From: Verticillium longisporum
Lineage: Eukaryota > Ascomycota > Sordariomycetes > Glomerellales > Plectosphaerellaceae
Reading direction: 5' to 3'
NCBI GenBank assembly: GCA_019188255.1
Contig: JAETXT010000012.1
Coordinates: 806,001 to 870,000, forward strand
Length of the DNA: 64,000 nt
In this document: in pieces, positions 54,009 through 64,000 of the stretch
Position numbering within the stretch: position 1 is the first letter of the stretch
Layout of the letters: each line of letters starts with the position of its first letter
The notes under the pieces: model-generated
Databases searched by the model: none
What the model saw: the letters and a program-made list of their open reading frames with translations, nothing else
Told to the model about the DNA's origin: nothing
Translations under genes and position numbers: made by a program

Positions 54009-54438
54009 TCATTGATCAGCGACATGAGTATCAAACCCGTCTGACAACGCGGAATCTACCACGTCATGCTTGTCGTTGTGAACCTGTGGCAAGGTGGAGA
54101 ACATGCTGGGTATGAATATCTCCGGAAGCGGGTAGATTCGAAGCTACGAGCAGTCAGTCAGGCACGACCTGTTTCGGAAGCATCTCGTCTTACGATCTCG
54201 TCCTTTGTAGGCGGAAATGACGCTTGATCCGGCTCGCTCGTAAAGACCCATGTGCGGCGATTGTATTCGATGAAGGTGTACACCTTGGCTTGACAATCTT
54301 GCGACAGATCATGCGCCCTGCGCAAGAACGTCTTGCGGCGCTTGGAAAACTTGGTGGCTGCACGCTTCCGACTTTTGCGGATCTCCTCTGGGTCGTACGG
54401 CTTCAGGGGAGCGGAGTTATCTGCTGACGTTTCGACAT
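54009..54438 (-). CDS. Second MADS-box-like gene, two exons, next to the captain
   Basis: Exon 1 from about 54,438 to 54,194 and exon 2 54,143-54,009; the 50-bp intron has a GTAAGA donor, CTGACTGAC and a TAG acceptor. The coding frame reads KPYDPEEIRKSRKRAATKF, then SKRRKTFLRRAHDLSQDC and AKVYTFIEYNRRTWVF. This is the basic arm, KRRKT helix and following strand of an SRF-type MADS domain. The only nearby ATG (54,438) is one base out of frame with it, so either a base is missing just after the start or an upstream exon is unseen. Exon 2 adds a short tail ending in Asp/Ala residues. Small (about 125 residues), essentially a bare DNA-binding and dimerisation domain. Confidence 0.6.
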
Positions 54439-54713
54439 GTTGTCAAAGCGAACGCGACTGCAACTTCGTAGGGCGGCTTATTCGCCGTGCAAAAACTGTT
54501 ACTCCTTTCGCAGACATCCCACTTTGTATTATATCTTACACATAAATACAGAGGGCGGACCTCATTGCCTGTTGCCGGAAGTCATTTTGCGTGAGGGGAG
54601 CCAAGCGCGGGATCCCGCTTCGTGTTCGGTTTTTAAGCGCCCGCATGTTGTTCGATTTCAAATTCGGCAAACAGGTACCACAGATGGTGTCTTTTGCAAT
54701 AGCGCCATTGGGA

Positions 54714-57452
54714 CTACACCCGTATGCTCTTCTTCCCCATACCCATCCCGCCCAGCCCAGCTGCCTCAGGCTCTTCATCAGACTTCCTGTTCCCTGTCTG
54801 GCCCTTGTAACCATGCACTTCCCAAGTGTGTTCGCGCCAGCACTCAATCCCTTCGATCCAAACTTCTACCCCCGCGTTTTTGCATTCCGGGCAGGGAAAA
54901 GGCTCATCGAAGAGGCCTTGATGCAGGTGCGCCGAGTTCATATGCCTTGAAAACCCATTGCCGGCAGCGAACTGTCCCTGGCAAAGCTTGCATTCCGCCT
55001 TTCGGGGTGATCTGATGCGGCGAGATCGCCCTGAGCTGGCCGGCGACGATTTCTGAGGGCGATATGGTGCGTTGCGTTTCCCGTGGTATCTCGTAGCATG
55101 GATGATCCATTCGGACAGCCCATTGATGATGATTTCTTTCTTATCTTGCGACAAGCATTCGGGGCAGTGGAACGGTGTTGAAAATGTGTCTCTATGAATG
55201 CTTGCCACGTGTCTGTTCAGAGCATATCTGCTGCTCAGTGGTTTACAACCGAACAGACACCGATATTCAGTAGCCATGTTGACTCCTATGTGTCCTTTCT
55301 CCACTGGCAATGGCGGCTCAATCGTCGGCGGCTGCAAGAAAAGCTGCTTGTCTGCCTCTTTATCGATGCCATGACTCGTGAGTATTGTAGTCGCAGTGCT
55401 TTCGAGGTGCTCGACCTCCGAGAATCTGTTAGAGAGGAAAGCGACAAGGAGGTCAATGTATTTTGTCGTGGCCAGCATGTCGATTCCCGAACATCGTACC
55501 ATGTAGCGGCTGATAATCGTCGCGGCTGCTGAACTGACAGTATGGCGTCCGGCTTTCGGACGCGTCGTTCTGCTGACGAGGTGCTCTGTTGAACGTCCCT
55601 GGCCCCTTAACTTGTCGGCCTCAAGAAAGTATTCCTCACGACGTTGCATGACTTGGAGTTTCGACAGTGTTGCCACAACATGGCCACGCCGAGATGCAAT
55701 CCTCTGTGCGTTCTCTTTGTCAGCTGCCGTTGTACGTGGGATCTCGGCAAGTTGCTTGTCGAGCTCTTGTATATCCCTCCGCTGATTCCACTTTGCGTAA
55801 TCCTCTGGATGCGGGTCTATAGGCGCGTTATCATCACGTGTGAGTAGGGACTGTCGAAGAAATTCGAAAAGAAGCTCATTGTCTCCCGCAACAGTAGAAA
55901 AGGCGATAGCAGCCAGGTTCTCTTTTGTATGAACTGGCTGATAGCTCTTTCGGAACACAGCCTCCGTATTCGAGATGATGTGACTACGTACTGCGGACGT
56001 CAAGGATCCTGAATGTGTTCAGCTTGACCTTCTTGGTGGTCATTGTAGGGCGCTGCATGTCTTACCATCCACTCGTCCAGCCGCGCCTACGCGCAAGGAG
56101 TAGGGGCGATCCATTCTTCGGCAGCCTAGCACGAGCAGAGTGCGCTGCCATATTTGATGGTACTTTTGGGGCGATATCTCGAATATGGGGCGTTCCAGCA
56201 TGGATTTATCCCACGGCAGTGGTATAAGATGTTGTCCTTGCAGATTTGGTACCGACAGCATCTCGAGAGCGGAGCCATACTTTCCGCTGAATGCTTTATC
56301 CTTGAGAGCCTTGCTGATGATCAAGCTTGAGAGGTCGGTAAGAAGGCAAGGCATGGACGTCACACTAAATGACAGTCTGGCAAAATCACAAGTCAGCAAG
56401 ATACAAGTGCCATTTCTGAACAGAGCGGCCTGACTTGTGGTCTTGACTATTCATCACCTTGTTGTGTTGCTGTTTGTTGTGCAACACAGTGGGCGTAGCT
56501 ACCAGTCGTGGGTGAGCTTTGCGGGAAGGATCCTGCACCAGATCCAGTCTGACTTGGCTATACAGAAAGCGCGTCAATGTCCCCTGACGAAAGCCTCCGA
56601 TGGCCATCATCAGAACCACAAAGTGGAAGGCAACGCGTTCAGATGCGGTGCAGGGGATATCGTCTGCCCGTCGCCACAATGTCGTCAAAATCAACAAGAC
56701 ATCTTTCTCGGTCATCTCCACCTTCTCGAATGTTTGGTCGCGTTGTAATCCCAGCGAGTCTGTCAGTCCCTCTCGGATCCACTAGCGAACTCTGACCTCA
56801 GCAAGTGTGGCATAAAGCGCTGCGGACGGCACCTCGGCGACTCACCAGACTGATTTTGGACACTGGTCCTGTGCAACGCTCTGACACCGACAGCGTCCAG
56901 TGCGCCGACTCCTTTGGGTGACTTCTCCGTTTAGCCTGTAGAACGTGATCGTCGGCATGCCTTACCAAGCCCTTCCAAACTTCCAATATCGTCTTGGTGC
57001 AAGTCACAGTCCTCGCAAGCTCATACTCTTCCGGTCCCAGACTGACCCGTTTCTCCAATGAGTTGACGACATAATCTTGAAGAAAGGCCTGGCAGTATCC
57101 TATTGATTCGGGGTTTCGTCACAGAGCCGAAGCCAGATGTCATCCGGGTCCAAGCCTAGCACATTGCGGAAAAAGCTGCAGATTGGCTCAGCATTCACTC
57201 ATGGTCTTCGGAGCACTCAAGGCGAACTTACTTTTGCCACTTTTGATACGAGCTCTGCCTTTGCTTCCTCGTGACGTTAGTGACTGATGCCCTGTCGGCG
57301 ATCGGCTCTGCCTGGAACTGGGCTAAGGCTTCACGGGCTTTTCGCTGTCGCTCCCGACTCATCGAGAGATGGGACAGTGGTTCGACGCGAACGGCAGTCG
57401 CCCCAGGTGCCATCGCGGGCGGGTGGGGCTCTGGAGGGAAGACAGAAGACAT
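54714..57452 (-). CDS. DUF3435 tyrosine recombinase (Starship captain), with zinc fingers and one frame break
   Basis: Exons 57,452-57,232, 57,175-56,846, 56,781-56,435, 56,376-56,066 and 56,008-54,714, all GT-AG. Family landmarks in order: the N-terminal KWQN/FFRNVLGLDPDD segment, YCQAFLQDYVVNSLEKRVSL, TILEVWKGLVRHAD, the catalytic-Arg region IGGFRQGTLT (about residue 250), ATPTVLHNKQQ, YSLRVGAAGRVDGSLTSA (second Arg region, about 395) and EAVFRKSYQPVHTKENLA with the candidate nucleophile Tyr. The C-terminal third has Cys/His fingers (YRCLFGCKPL..., CKLCQGQF...). Near 57,101 a TAG appears and the frame moves by one; one added base gives exactly 834 residues. These enzymes excise and insert Starships. 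If the lesion is real, the captain is inactive. Confidence 0.82.
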
Positions 57453-60293
57453 GGTGCGGTCGCAGTGTGCCAAAGGCAAGGGTAGGAGGGGGATTGCGCG
57501 TTCGGATGGCTCAAAGTTTGCCGGAAAATGAGCATGCAGGAGGTCCAGAAGAGCGCCTGTGAGACAGGCACAAGAAGAGAGGTCTGAGATGAATGTCTAA
57601 CAGGGTGCCGGATGCCGGATGCCAGGAATGAAATGATGAACAGAGCTTGGCCGGTGGAGCAAGACAGGGAGGATGCTATTGTGAAGACAAGACGAATGGT
57701 CGGTGGCACGAGACGGGCAGTGTATTACAGTCTGTGAACGACGGGGGCGACATGCTAGTTGCGCCTGAGGCCTGACGCCTCATGCCCTTGCCTTACACAT
57801 GAAAGCCATGCTAGCTTATCACCAGGCTGGCTTGCATGGTATTCGTCAGTTGCAGTAGGGGTGGGCATGGTTCGAGTGTGCACGTCGGCGCTCTTACTGC
57901 GCTGAACGAGACGTTTCGACCTGTAAGGCGGCGAGCTTGAGCCGCACCGTGCACCCTTCCGCCACGTCGCCTACAAAATGCATGGCGCCCTGACAGTGCG
58001 GCTACTCCTTTGGACACTGCTGATCAAGGTGGTGTCCAATGACGGGCCATCAAGATAGACGTCACAAAGCCAGGTACGTGGCCGCTTTAAAGCACGTGAA
58101 GCCCACTCGCAGATCCGCCGGATCCTCTAGGCGCGAGTTCGCATGCGAAAGTTCGATTGAGACCACCTAAATGCGCGCTACGCTCCTGTCACGATGTCGC
58201 GTCCGGCATATCACAAGAGGCATGTCCTACTGAACCAAGCATTGGTTGGCCGTATGAACGACAGCGCACCTTCGACCTCGAAGCCGAGCAGGATGACTCT
58301 TCACAACGAACGGGCGATCGTAGCCAACCAAATGCGAGACTTTCGGTCGCCTTATCATCACGCAGTCTAAGAAAAGGCGGATCTCCTTGAATGTCATGAC
58401 GGAAGCGACTGGCATGCGGAGTTAACCCTGTATACCATGATCTTGATTCCACCGAGAACGAGAGGCTGGCCGTGCGGGTCCACGCTCCCATTGGACCCTG
58501 ACTGTATGGCTCAAGGTCATGCTCCTGCCTCCGTCGCAAAATCGCACCCCAGTTCATCAGCGTGGGTGAGAGCTTCAAGAGCCACTTCTACTCCTTGACC
58601 CGCGGTTTGGTGATGAAACACTCAATGAGTCACTCGTGATTAGCCTGGCTCCGGATATTCTTGGAGCCCGTAGCCCAGTTCCTCTTGGGTCGTGCACAGG
58701 TGCGTCACAACTCGGGGATCGTTCTCGTCATGTTGGACTCCTCCTCGTCGTTCAGTTATCTGCTAGCGGACCTCAGCAATGCTGCTCGCTGTAGTGGGCT
58801 GAAGATATGTGTGAGAGACTAGAATAACATCTGCGCTCAAGGCAAGTGGCGCATGGTTGGATTCATTCATCCTGGCGGCAGGACTCCAGTAGTCAACCCA
58901 GATAAACAACATTGAGTTCTTGCTGACTAGTACGAAAAGCGTCCGCCCAAATTTTCCGTAGATGGCAGTGACTAGAGAATAGCCCAGTGGTGTGGGAGGT
59001 CAGTTTCTTACAGTATTTACCATTGAGACTCTTGCCTAAGTGAAGTGAGACACGACCACTATGCATTAACAGTATATTTGAGGTTTTACTGAGTTGTCGT
59101 GCCCATTGCATACGTCGGAGATGAAGGCGTTTTACTGTTTCTGTTCCCCCTCCTTATGCACAAGACATTGCAAATTTCTTGCTACGAAAGGATTGATGAT
59201 CGCTCTGATCCTAGATGTTTTGCATATAACAACCTCTCATGAGGTGACAAAGCACATTGTGATTTGTCAGGGTGGGGTGGGTTACACATCATTTGATATG
59301 GAGACGGTGTTTAAACGGTGGTGTTTAATGCTGAAACGGTATGGCTACGGTTCCTACATGGCCCTTCTAAGCCAGTATGCAAGATATGGTATGTATGCAT
59401 AATACCGTACATGCAATATGCTTCGTTCCCCACCTACTTGTGCAAAAAATCGAAAGCACCACCATTGTTAGACATCTTCAACTTCGCAAAACACGGTAAT
59501 CATATTGTTGGACTGAAAGGTACGTTCTTCCAGCACAGCGAGCGCTTGATAAACTTCTTAACCCTTAATGGAACTGTAACTGGATTCTTTAGTGCGCATT
59601 GCCAGTGGCCTAAGCTGGCGACTCAAAGCCTGCCCTCGAAAGCCTGCCCTCGAAAGCCTGGCTTTGCTGCAGTTTTATTAGTCAGCCCTCGCGGCTTGGC
59701 CTACACGAATGAACGCACACTTCTAGGCTTATCACGTGACCTTTTCCCATCCTAGGCCGACTCGACCATCGTCGGAGCAGATCTCAGCCGTTCAGTGTCA
59801 CTTTATGGAGCGGACAGATGAGCCCTCATCTGCTTATTTCAAACATTCTTCCTTATCAGCAGCCATAGCAACCTTGAAAATCTGACCCGGTGAATGACTT
59901 TATCTCTTTTTATCATGGCAGCACAAGATTTTGATATGTGAAAGATCACGTGATTCTCTATCCTTTTCTTCACCATGCAAAATAAGGTGGTCAAAAGCGT
60001 GACTTCAATGGCTAGTTTGGGGTCGAGGCGAATTCCTAAATTGAACGGGGGGTTTATTGACGAGGCGGGGGTTCAAAAAGTCTCAAGGATATTGAGCATG
60101 GCATTCAAAGCGGCGGGCTCCCCCCATTGCCGCTGGGATTTTCGCACACGATCATTGGATGTCATCAGTATCAGCCGTGCCGAAAGTCAAAACACACACT
60201 GTACCCGGCCGCAGGTTCATGACCCTTCTACCATGCTTGGAAGAAAAGTTTGCCATATTTGGAGGACATTTCTCCGAACCATGATCCATATAA
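57453..60293. other. Gene-free captain-side terminus of the element
   Basis: Between the captain start and the 5S fragment no gene is supported. From about 58.8 kb the DNA becomes more AT-rich. A 14-bp tandem repeat lies at 59,625-59,660. Regulatory sequence of the captain and the terminal recognition sequence should lie here. Confidence 0.45.
59625..59660. repeat. Tandem 14-bp units
   Basis: AAAGCCTGCCCTCG twice in a row, followed by a partial third copy. Confidence 0.6.
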
Positions 60294-60347
60294 GGGCCGG
60301 ATCAGTAGTCGGGTGGGTGACCACCGGCGAATACCTGGTGTTGTATG
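60294..60347 (+). rRNA. 5S rRNA, 3' half only
   Basis: From GGGCCGGATCAGTAG to CTGGTGTTGTATG the sequence follows fungal 5S rRNA positions of about 68 to the end without visible change, and a T5 terminator (60,348-60,352) follows. Upstream of 60,294 nothing matches the first half of 5S: the ACATACGACC start, the GGAAAAC loop and the start of box A are all absent, although the length would fit. The gene is therefore chimeric or truncated and cannot fold as 5S. The simplest explanation is that a mobile element ends at this point. Confidence 0.75.
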
Positions 60348-60501
60348 TTTTTGCCGTTTTTATACATTTTTGCGGCTCCATAAAATTTCACGATGGCGGT
60401 GAGCGGAGATGTGGCCCAAGCAGACCCACCCCTCACGACACAATATTACATACAAAACTTTCAATCCACTGCTCCTGGCAAAAGACGATCACTCATTGTG
60501 A

Positions 60502-60573
60502 TGCCTCGTACTGGAACCGAACCAGTGATCTCATCATTACTAGTGATGCGCTTTACCACTAAGCCAACGAGGC
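60502..60573 (-). tRNA. tRNA-Thr (anticodon AGT)
   Basis: Full cloverleaf on the minus strand: acceptor GCCTCGT/ACGAGGC, D arm with AGTGGTAA, anticodon stem CATCA/TGATG with loop CTAGTAA, T arm ACTGG/CCAGT with loop TTCGGTT, discriminator A. No intron. A TTTT stretch about 20 bases downstream can end pol III transcription. Confidence 0.9.
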
Positions 60574-60993
60574 ATTTGTTAATTGATGCCGGGACTCAGT
60601 TCGGGAGACGGAACATAGCATCCACGGTGCGAAATGACCAGCAGATGGAACAAGCCCGTATGCGACCCGTCTTCACGTGGCTGTTCCTTCATGTCCACAT
60701 GTGCAGCCGTTTTGCCGAGCACTGCAAGCAAGACAAAGATTTTTATGTGGACTAAGAAAGCTGCGGCTCTGGACATCAGCTCGCTACTGAGTAGAAAAGT
60801 AAAGCAGCGATTTCAAGAATGACCCAGCACCAAGACACTACACTACAAAGTTCCTTGGGCACAGTTTCTACCAACACCAAAAAGTTGGACCGACTTCAAT
60901 ATCAATCAATACTTGTGGAATGATCATCGGTCGCTTGCTTCGCCTCATAGGCAAAATGAACAAAGTGTGGATGGACATTGGCAAAAGATTAAT

Positions 60994-61079
60994 CTCCCCG
61001 AGACAGGTTCGAACTGTCGATCTCCCGATTGATCTGTTGAGTAACAGTCGGACGCCTTAACCAACTGGGCCACCAGGGA
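60994..61079 (-). tRNA. tRNA-Asn (anticodon GTT) with a 12-base intron
   Basis: Minus-strand cloverleaf: acceptor TCCCTGG/TCGGGGA (with G-T pairs), D arm with AGTTGGTTAA, anticodon stem TCCGA/TCGGG, T arm GACAG/CTGTC with loop TTCGAAC, discriminator G. The anticodon loop is 19 bases; removing 12 bases one position after the anticodon restores CTGTTAA, the canonical intron place. A TTTT follows within 10 bases. Confidence 0.88.
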
Positions 61080-61302
61080 ATGATGATCACAAGCCTCCGC
61101 TATCCTAATCATGTATTAACATCCCGCTCAATGCTTCAAGTACCGCCATCGACGATCCACCTACTGTTATTTGTCAACGGCCCGCGATTGAGGTTGGACG
61201 AGGCCGGATAAAGCACGCCGAATACTGAAGTCGGTTCTGTGAAAGAAGCCTCACCGCGAGTTTCAACTCCAAGTCGCTTAACGGAACGCGAACCAAAACA
61301 TC

Positions 61303-62417
61303 ATGATTGGAATCGCCCTTCTCGGCGCGGGCCTTTTCGCCCAAGAGCGTGAGCAATCCCTCATCACCGTCGACACATGACACGAGAACAGGAAACCCCC
61401 GCTGACCCCAGCTCCAGAACACCTCCCCGCCATCCAGTCCAGCAAAACGTTTGAGCTCCGAGCCGTCTACTCGCGCTCCCTCAAGTCGGCCTCGGCCCTG
61501 TCAGCAAACACTTCATCCCCCGACGCGGTGACGACCTACGCAGACGACCACCCGACGCCGTCCCGCTCGCTCGCCGACCTCCTGGCCCGCACCGACGTGA
61601 GCGCCGTCATCATCTGCCTGCCCATCCCGGCGCAGCCCGACGCCATCCGTCTGGCCCTCGCCGCAGGCAAGCACGTCCTCTCGGAGAAGCCGATCGCGCC
61701 CGACGTCGCCGCGGCCCGCGCCCTCGTGTCCTGGCACCAGTCGCTCGCGCGCGCGCCCGTCTGGGCCGTCGCCGAGAACTACCGCTTCGTCGACCCCTGA
61801 CCTTTGGCGCCGCGCAGCTGCGCGCCATCGGCGGCGCGGTCGTGACGTTCCGCCTCGACATGTTCTCGCTCGTCGCGGACGAGAGCAAGTACTTCAACAC
61901 GGCGTGGCGCAAGACGCCGGCGTACCAGGGCGGGTTCCTGCTCGACGGCGGCGTGCACTTCATCGCGGGGCTCCGCATGCTGCTGGGGGCCGTCGGAGAG
62001 GATGTCGGCGAGGTCTCGGCGCGGACGGCGCTGCTGCAGGCGAAGCTGGCGCCCGTAGACACGGTGCATGCTGTGGCGAAGACAGATAGGGGCGCCATTG
62101 GCACGATGAGCATATCGTTCGGGACCGAGTTCAAAAGCGGGTTTGAGGTGCAAGTTGTCACGACGGAGGGATCGGTCACGATGACGCCAGTCGACGTGAA
62201 GGTAGCGAAGCGGGGCCAAGATGGAAAGAAAATTGAGGAGAGAAGGGAGTTTACGAGGTCTTCGGGCGTACCGGCCGAGCTCGAGGCTTTCGGCGCGAGT
62301 CTGGAAGAAGGCACTGCTGATGAGAGGCAGAACACTGCACAGGCACTAAAGGATCTGGCGATTCTACAAGGTCTGCTTGAATCCGGGGCGGCAGATGGGC
62401 AGGCGAAACAGGTCTAA
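61303..62417 (+). CDS. Gfo/Idh/MocA family oxidoreductase, one-base frame break
   Basis: Exon 1 61,303-61,348 and exon 2 61,412-62,417 (GTGAGC donor, CTGAC branch point, CAG acceptor). The N-terminal Rossmann segment MIGIALLGAGLFAQ binds NAD(P); AVIICLPIPAQPDAI and GKHVLSEKPIA (the EKP motif) are the family signatures; the C-terminal domain has NTAWRKTPAYQGGFLLDGGV with the substrate-binding Gly/Asp/His. After RFVDP the frame is lost in a run of four C at 61,795-61,798 and resumes at once as LTFGAAQLRA in the next frame. One added C gives exactly 350 residues. Predicted sugar or dihydrodiol-type dehydrogenase; substrate unknown. It lies outside the element, in host DNA. Confidence 0.82.
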
Positions 62418-62537
62418 GCACGTCAGGGGAGAAGAGGACTTGAGAATAGACAAGTCCAATTGTCTCGAGAAAAACAGAAAATCTCGCGAATAATCGCTAG
62501 GGTATCGCAATACAAGTTATACAAAGTCCAACTCCCC

Positions 62538-62798
62538 TTAGCAACCGCCGCCGCCGCCTCCACCATCACCTCCACTGCAGCCGCCACCTCCGCCGCCGCC
62601 ATCACCACCGTAGCTGTGCCCGTGGTGGCCGCCATAGCCAGCATCGCCCGCGAAAACGTAACCGCCTGTGTAGTGACCATGCCTCCCTCCGTATCGACTA
62701 CGCGGCTGACGGCGCCGGTAGCTTGATGCGTCGGCCATGACGGGGCGAGGGCTGTAGTCGTACATGTTGTTTTTTCTGCTGCTGCTGCCGAAGCACAT
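62538..62798 (-). CDS. Small Gly/His/Cys-rich protein
   Basis: Intronless, 86 residues. It starts MCFGSSSRKNNMYDYSPRPV, the opening of a common fungal small-protein group that begins MCFG, then turns into an Arg/Tyr-rich and Gly/His-rich low-complexity tail (YGGHHGHSYGGDGGGG) ending in Cys residues. The tail resembles metal-binding or membrane-associated Gly-rich stress proteins. Function not known. Confidence 0.6.
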   Translation of the reverse strand: MCFGSSSRKNNMYDYSPRPVMADASSYRRRQPRSRYGGRHGHYTGGYVFAGDAGYGGHHGHSYGGDGGGGGGGCSGGDGGGGGGGC

Positions 62799-64000
62799 GG
62801 TGTCTGGATGGGGTTGATCGGTGAGGTTGAAGGTGGTGATTGTAAAAGGTGAATCCCAGGCGAGCTTCTTGTTTGGGGCTAGATGATTGATTCGTTTGGT
62901 GTGGTTGTAACTTTTGTTCGAGTGTACTTGTAGTGTGGTATAGTGGAAAGACTTGGAGTGTCATGAGATTCCTGAGCATATTGTCGACGAAAGGTGCTGG
63001 GACCGAGGGCCTTTAAATGCATCGAGGACACCATCATCACAACGTGTCATGGGAGGACCGCGAGAATATTTCCCGAATCAGGTAGACGCCTTCTAGAAGT
63101 CAGATTCGATCAGCCTCGCTGGGCGCCCCATGACGTCTCCCGGGGCTGCGCGCACGGCGCGATGGATGCGGTGCACCCTTGCGCACATCTGTCTGGGGCA
63201 AAGATTGCTGAGGTGTCACCCTACCGTTTGGGTGATTGTGACACCATGACAGCCATTTCCGCGTATCGGACCAGCATGCCGCGGACACTGAATGGCTGGG
63301 GGGGGCCTCATGTCTCTGCCTTGACGGGAGCCGGTGGCGCTGGAGCTTAGCCTCCAGGCGGTGGTCAGCTGAGGGGATGCACTGCCTGGTGCGCTCTTGG
63401 TGGTGGAAGAGACTATGTACCTTGGGGGGGGTTGTTCGTCAGCACGACCTATTTGGCGCGGCCTGTAGACCCTGGTCGGCCGAGGACCAGGCCTAATACA
63501 TCAACAGTAGCCCACATCTCATTTTCTTAGGCTTCGTCTGACGATGGCGACATTCGGGCACCACGAGACTGAATTCGTCTTCTGGACTATAAGTACTTTG
63601 GCCAACAAACGGCTTGCCGAGTCTGGCGGCCAGTGCTTCCTTAAAGGCATCTCGAAAGTCTCTCTACTCAGTTATAATGGGCATAAGTACTACCAGGTGA
63701 AGGCAGTATTGCGTAGTCATTGATCATTTACACGAATGCTAAAATGCCCATTGAGACGCTCCGTTGTCTTCATTGTGCACGGGTAATGCATAATAAGCCC
63801 GTGTGAGAACGGATCCGTCTGACATGCCAAGTGCGGTATACCATCTGAAGCTAGCCGGCGACTCGATAATGGTTCATGTGCTCAAGCGCCAAGGTTTGCC
63901 AAAGTATAGGGCGGCAGGTGATCGAAGAGATGTGGGGAAGGTTGGCCTTAACCTTGAGGGCCATGGCCTTGACAACTATGACATGGATCGGATCAGACCA
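62799..64000. other. Gene-free host flank
   Basis: No gene supported; open frames are short and lack features. Confidence 0.4.

Larger units (their letters stand above)
1..60293 (-). mobile_element. Probable Starship giant transposon (captain end and cargo; far end not in window)
   Basis: Inference from gene content and one edge. A DUF3435 tyrosine recombinase, the family that moves Starships, sits near the right end and is transcribed leftward, as captains are transcribed inward from the element's 5' end. To its left lie a patatin-like gene, a DUF3723 gene and a ferric reductase, all known as recurrent Starship accessory families, plus many orphan genes. The right edge is placed at about 60,293 because a 5S rRNA gene begins there only from its middle. 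The left edge is beyond position 1: a coiled-coil gene at 273-803 has a paralogue at 49,544-49,959. The exact terminus and direct repeat cannot be fixed without an empty site. Confidence 0.72.

Noticed and set aside
59094..59755. Open frames between captain and 5S fragment
   Set aside because: AT-rich, no domain, no splice signals, and tandem repeats inside; treated as non-coding.
60231..60293. First half of a 5S rRNA gene
   Set aside because: The length would fit and a CATGC start loosely pairs with the 3' end, but no 5S internal motif matches before 60,294.
61610..62335. Minus-strand frame of 241 codons opposite the oxidoreductase
   Set aside because: GC-rich antisense shadow; the plus strand has family motifs.

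Overview
The window is nuclear DNA from a filamentous ascomycete (Pezizomycotina). Genes carry short introns of about 45-90 bp with GTRNGT donors, CTRAY branch points and YAG acceptors. Families restricted to or typical of these fungi are present (Zn2Cys6 factors, DUF3723, DUF3435, RING-patatin proteins), and tRNA-Asn has a 12-base intron. The species cannot be named from the sequence.

Main reading: positions 1 to about 60,293 look like the interior of one Starship giant transposon, and 60,294 to 64,000 look like host DNA at its captain end. The captain, a DUF3435 tyrosine recombinase, lies at 54,714-57,452 on the minus strand, so the element extends leftward and its far end is outside the window. 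Three of the four accessory families I know as recurrent Starship cargo are present: a patatin-like protein (10,939-13,588), a DUF3723 gene (20,672-23,733) and a ferric reductase (43,869-45,873). To the right of the captain, 2.8 kb of gene-free DNA ends abruptly in the 3' half of a 5S rRNA gene at 60,294. This is what an insertion into 5S rDNA would leave.

Layout. 0-9.3 kb: orphan genes, a transthyretin/HIU-hydrolase-like protein, a C2H2/coiled-coil protein and a multi-pass membrane protein. 10.9-13.6 kb: patatin-like gene whose catalytic motifs are gone. 14.2-20.4 kb: single-pass surface protein, single-BRCT protein, a Zn2Cys6 plus C2H2 transcription factor and a zinc-cluster fragment. 20.7-23.7 kb: DUF3723 pseudogene. 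24-31 kb: small genes, among them a secreted Cys/Ser/Thr protein. 31-33 kb: broken F-box/ankyrin gene. 34-41.5 kb: nuclear orphan, three BRCT proteins and a hexapeptide acetyltransferase. 42-49 kb: MADS-box gene, ferric reductase, fourth BRCT-pair protein and a cyclin. 49.5-54.4 kb: coiled-coil paralogue, F-box protein, a chromatin-like orphan and a second MADS-box gene. 54.7-57.5 kb: captain. 60.3-64 kb (host): half 5S gene, tRNA-Thr, tRNA-Asn, a Gfo/Idh/MocA oxidoreductase and a Gly/His-rich small protein.

The cargo is unusually rich in nuclear and cell-cycle type proteins: five BRCT genes in 32 kb, two MADS-box genes, a Pcl-type cyclin, two F-box genes and several zinc-finger genes. Many genes, including the host oxidoreductase, are interrupted by what looks like exactly one missing base, so part of the apparent decay may be assembly error. 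Intergenic gaps of 300-600 bp not listed separately (for example 2,283-2,733, 7,797-8,347, 13,589-14,168, 27,790-28,293, 37,928-38,350, 45,874-46,376, 51,777-52,279) hold nothing I recognise beyond core promoter sequences.
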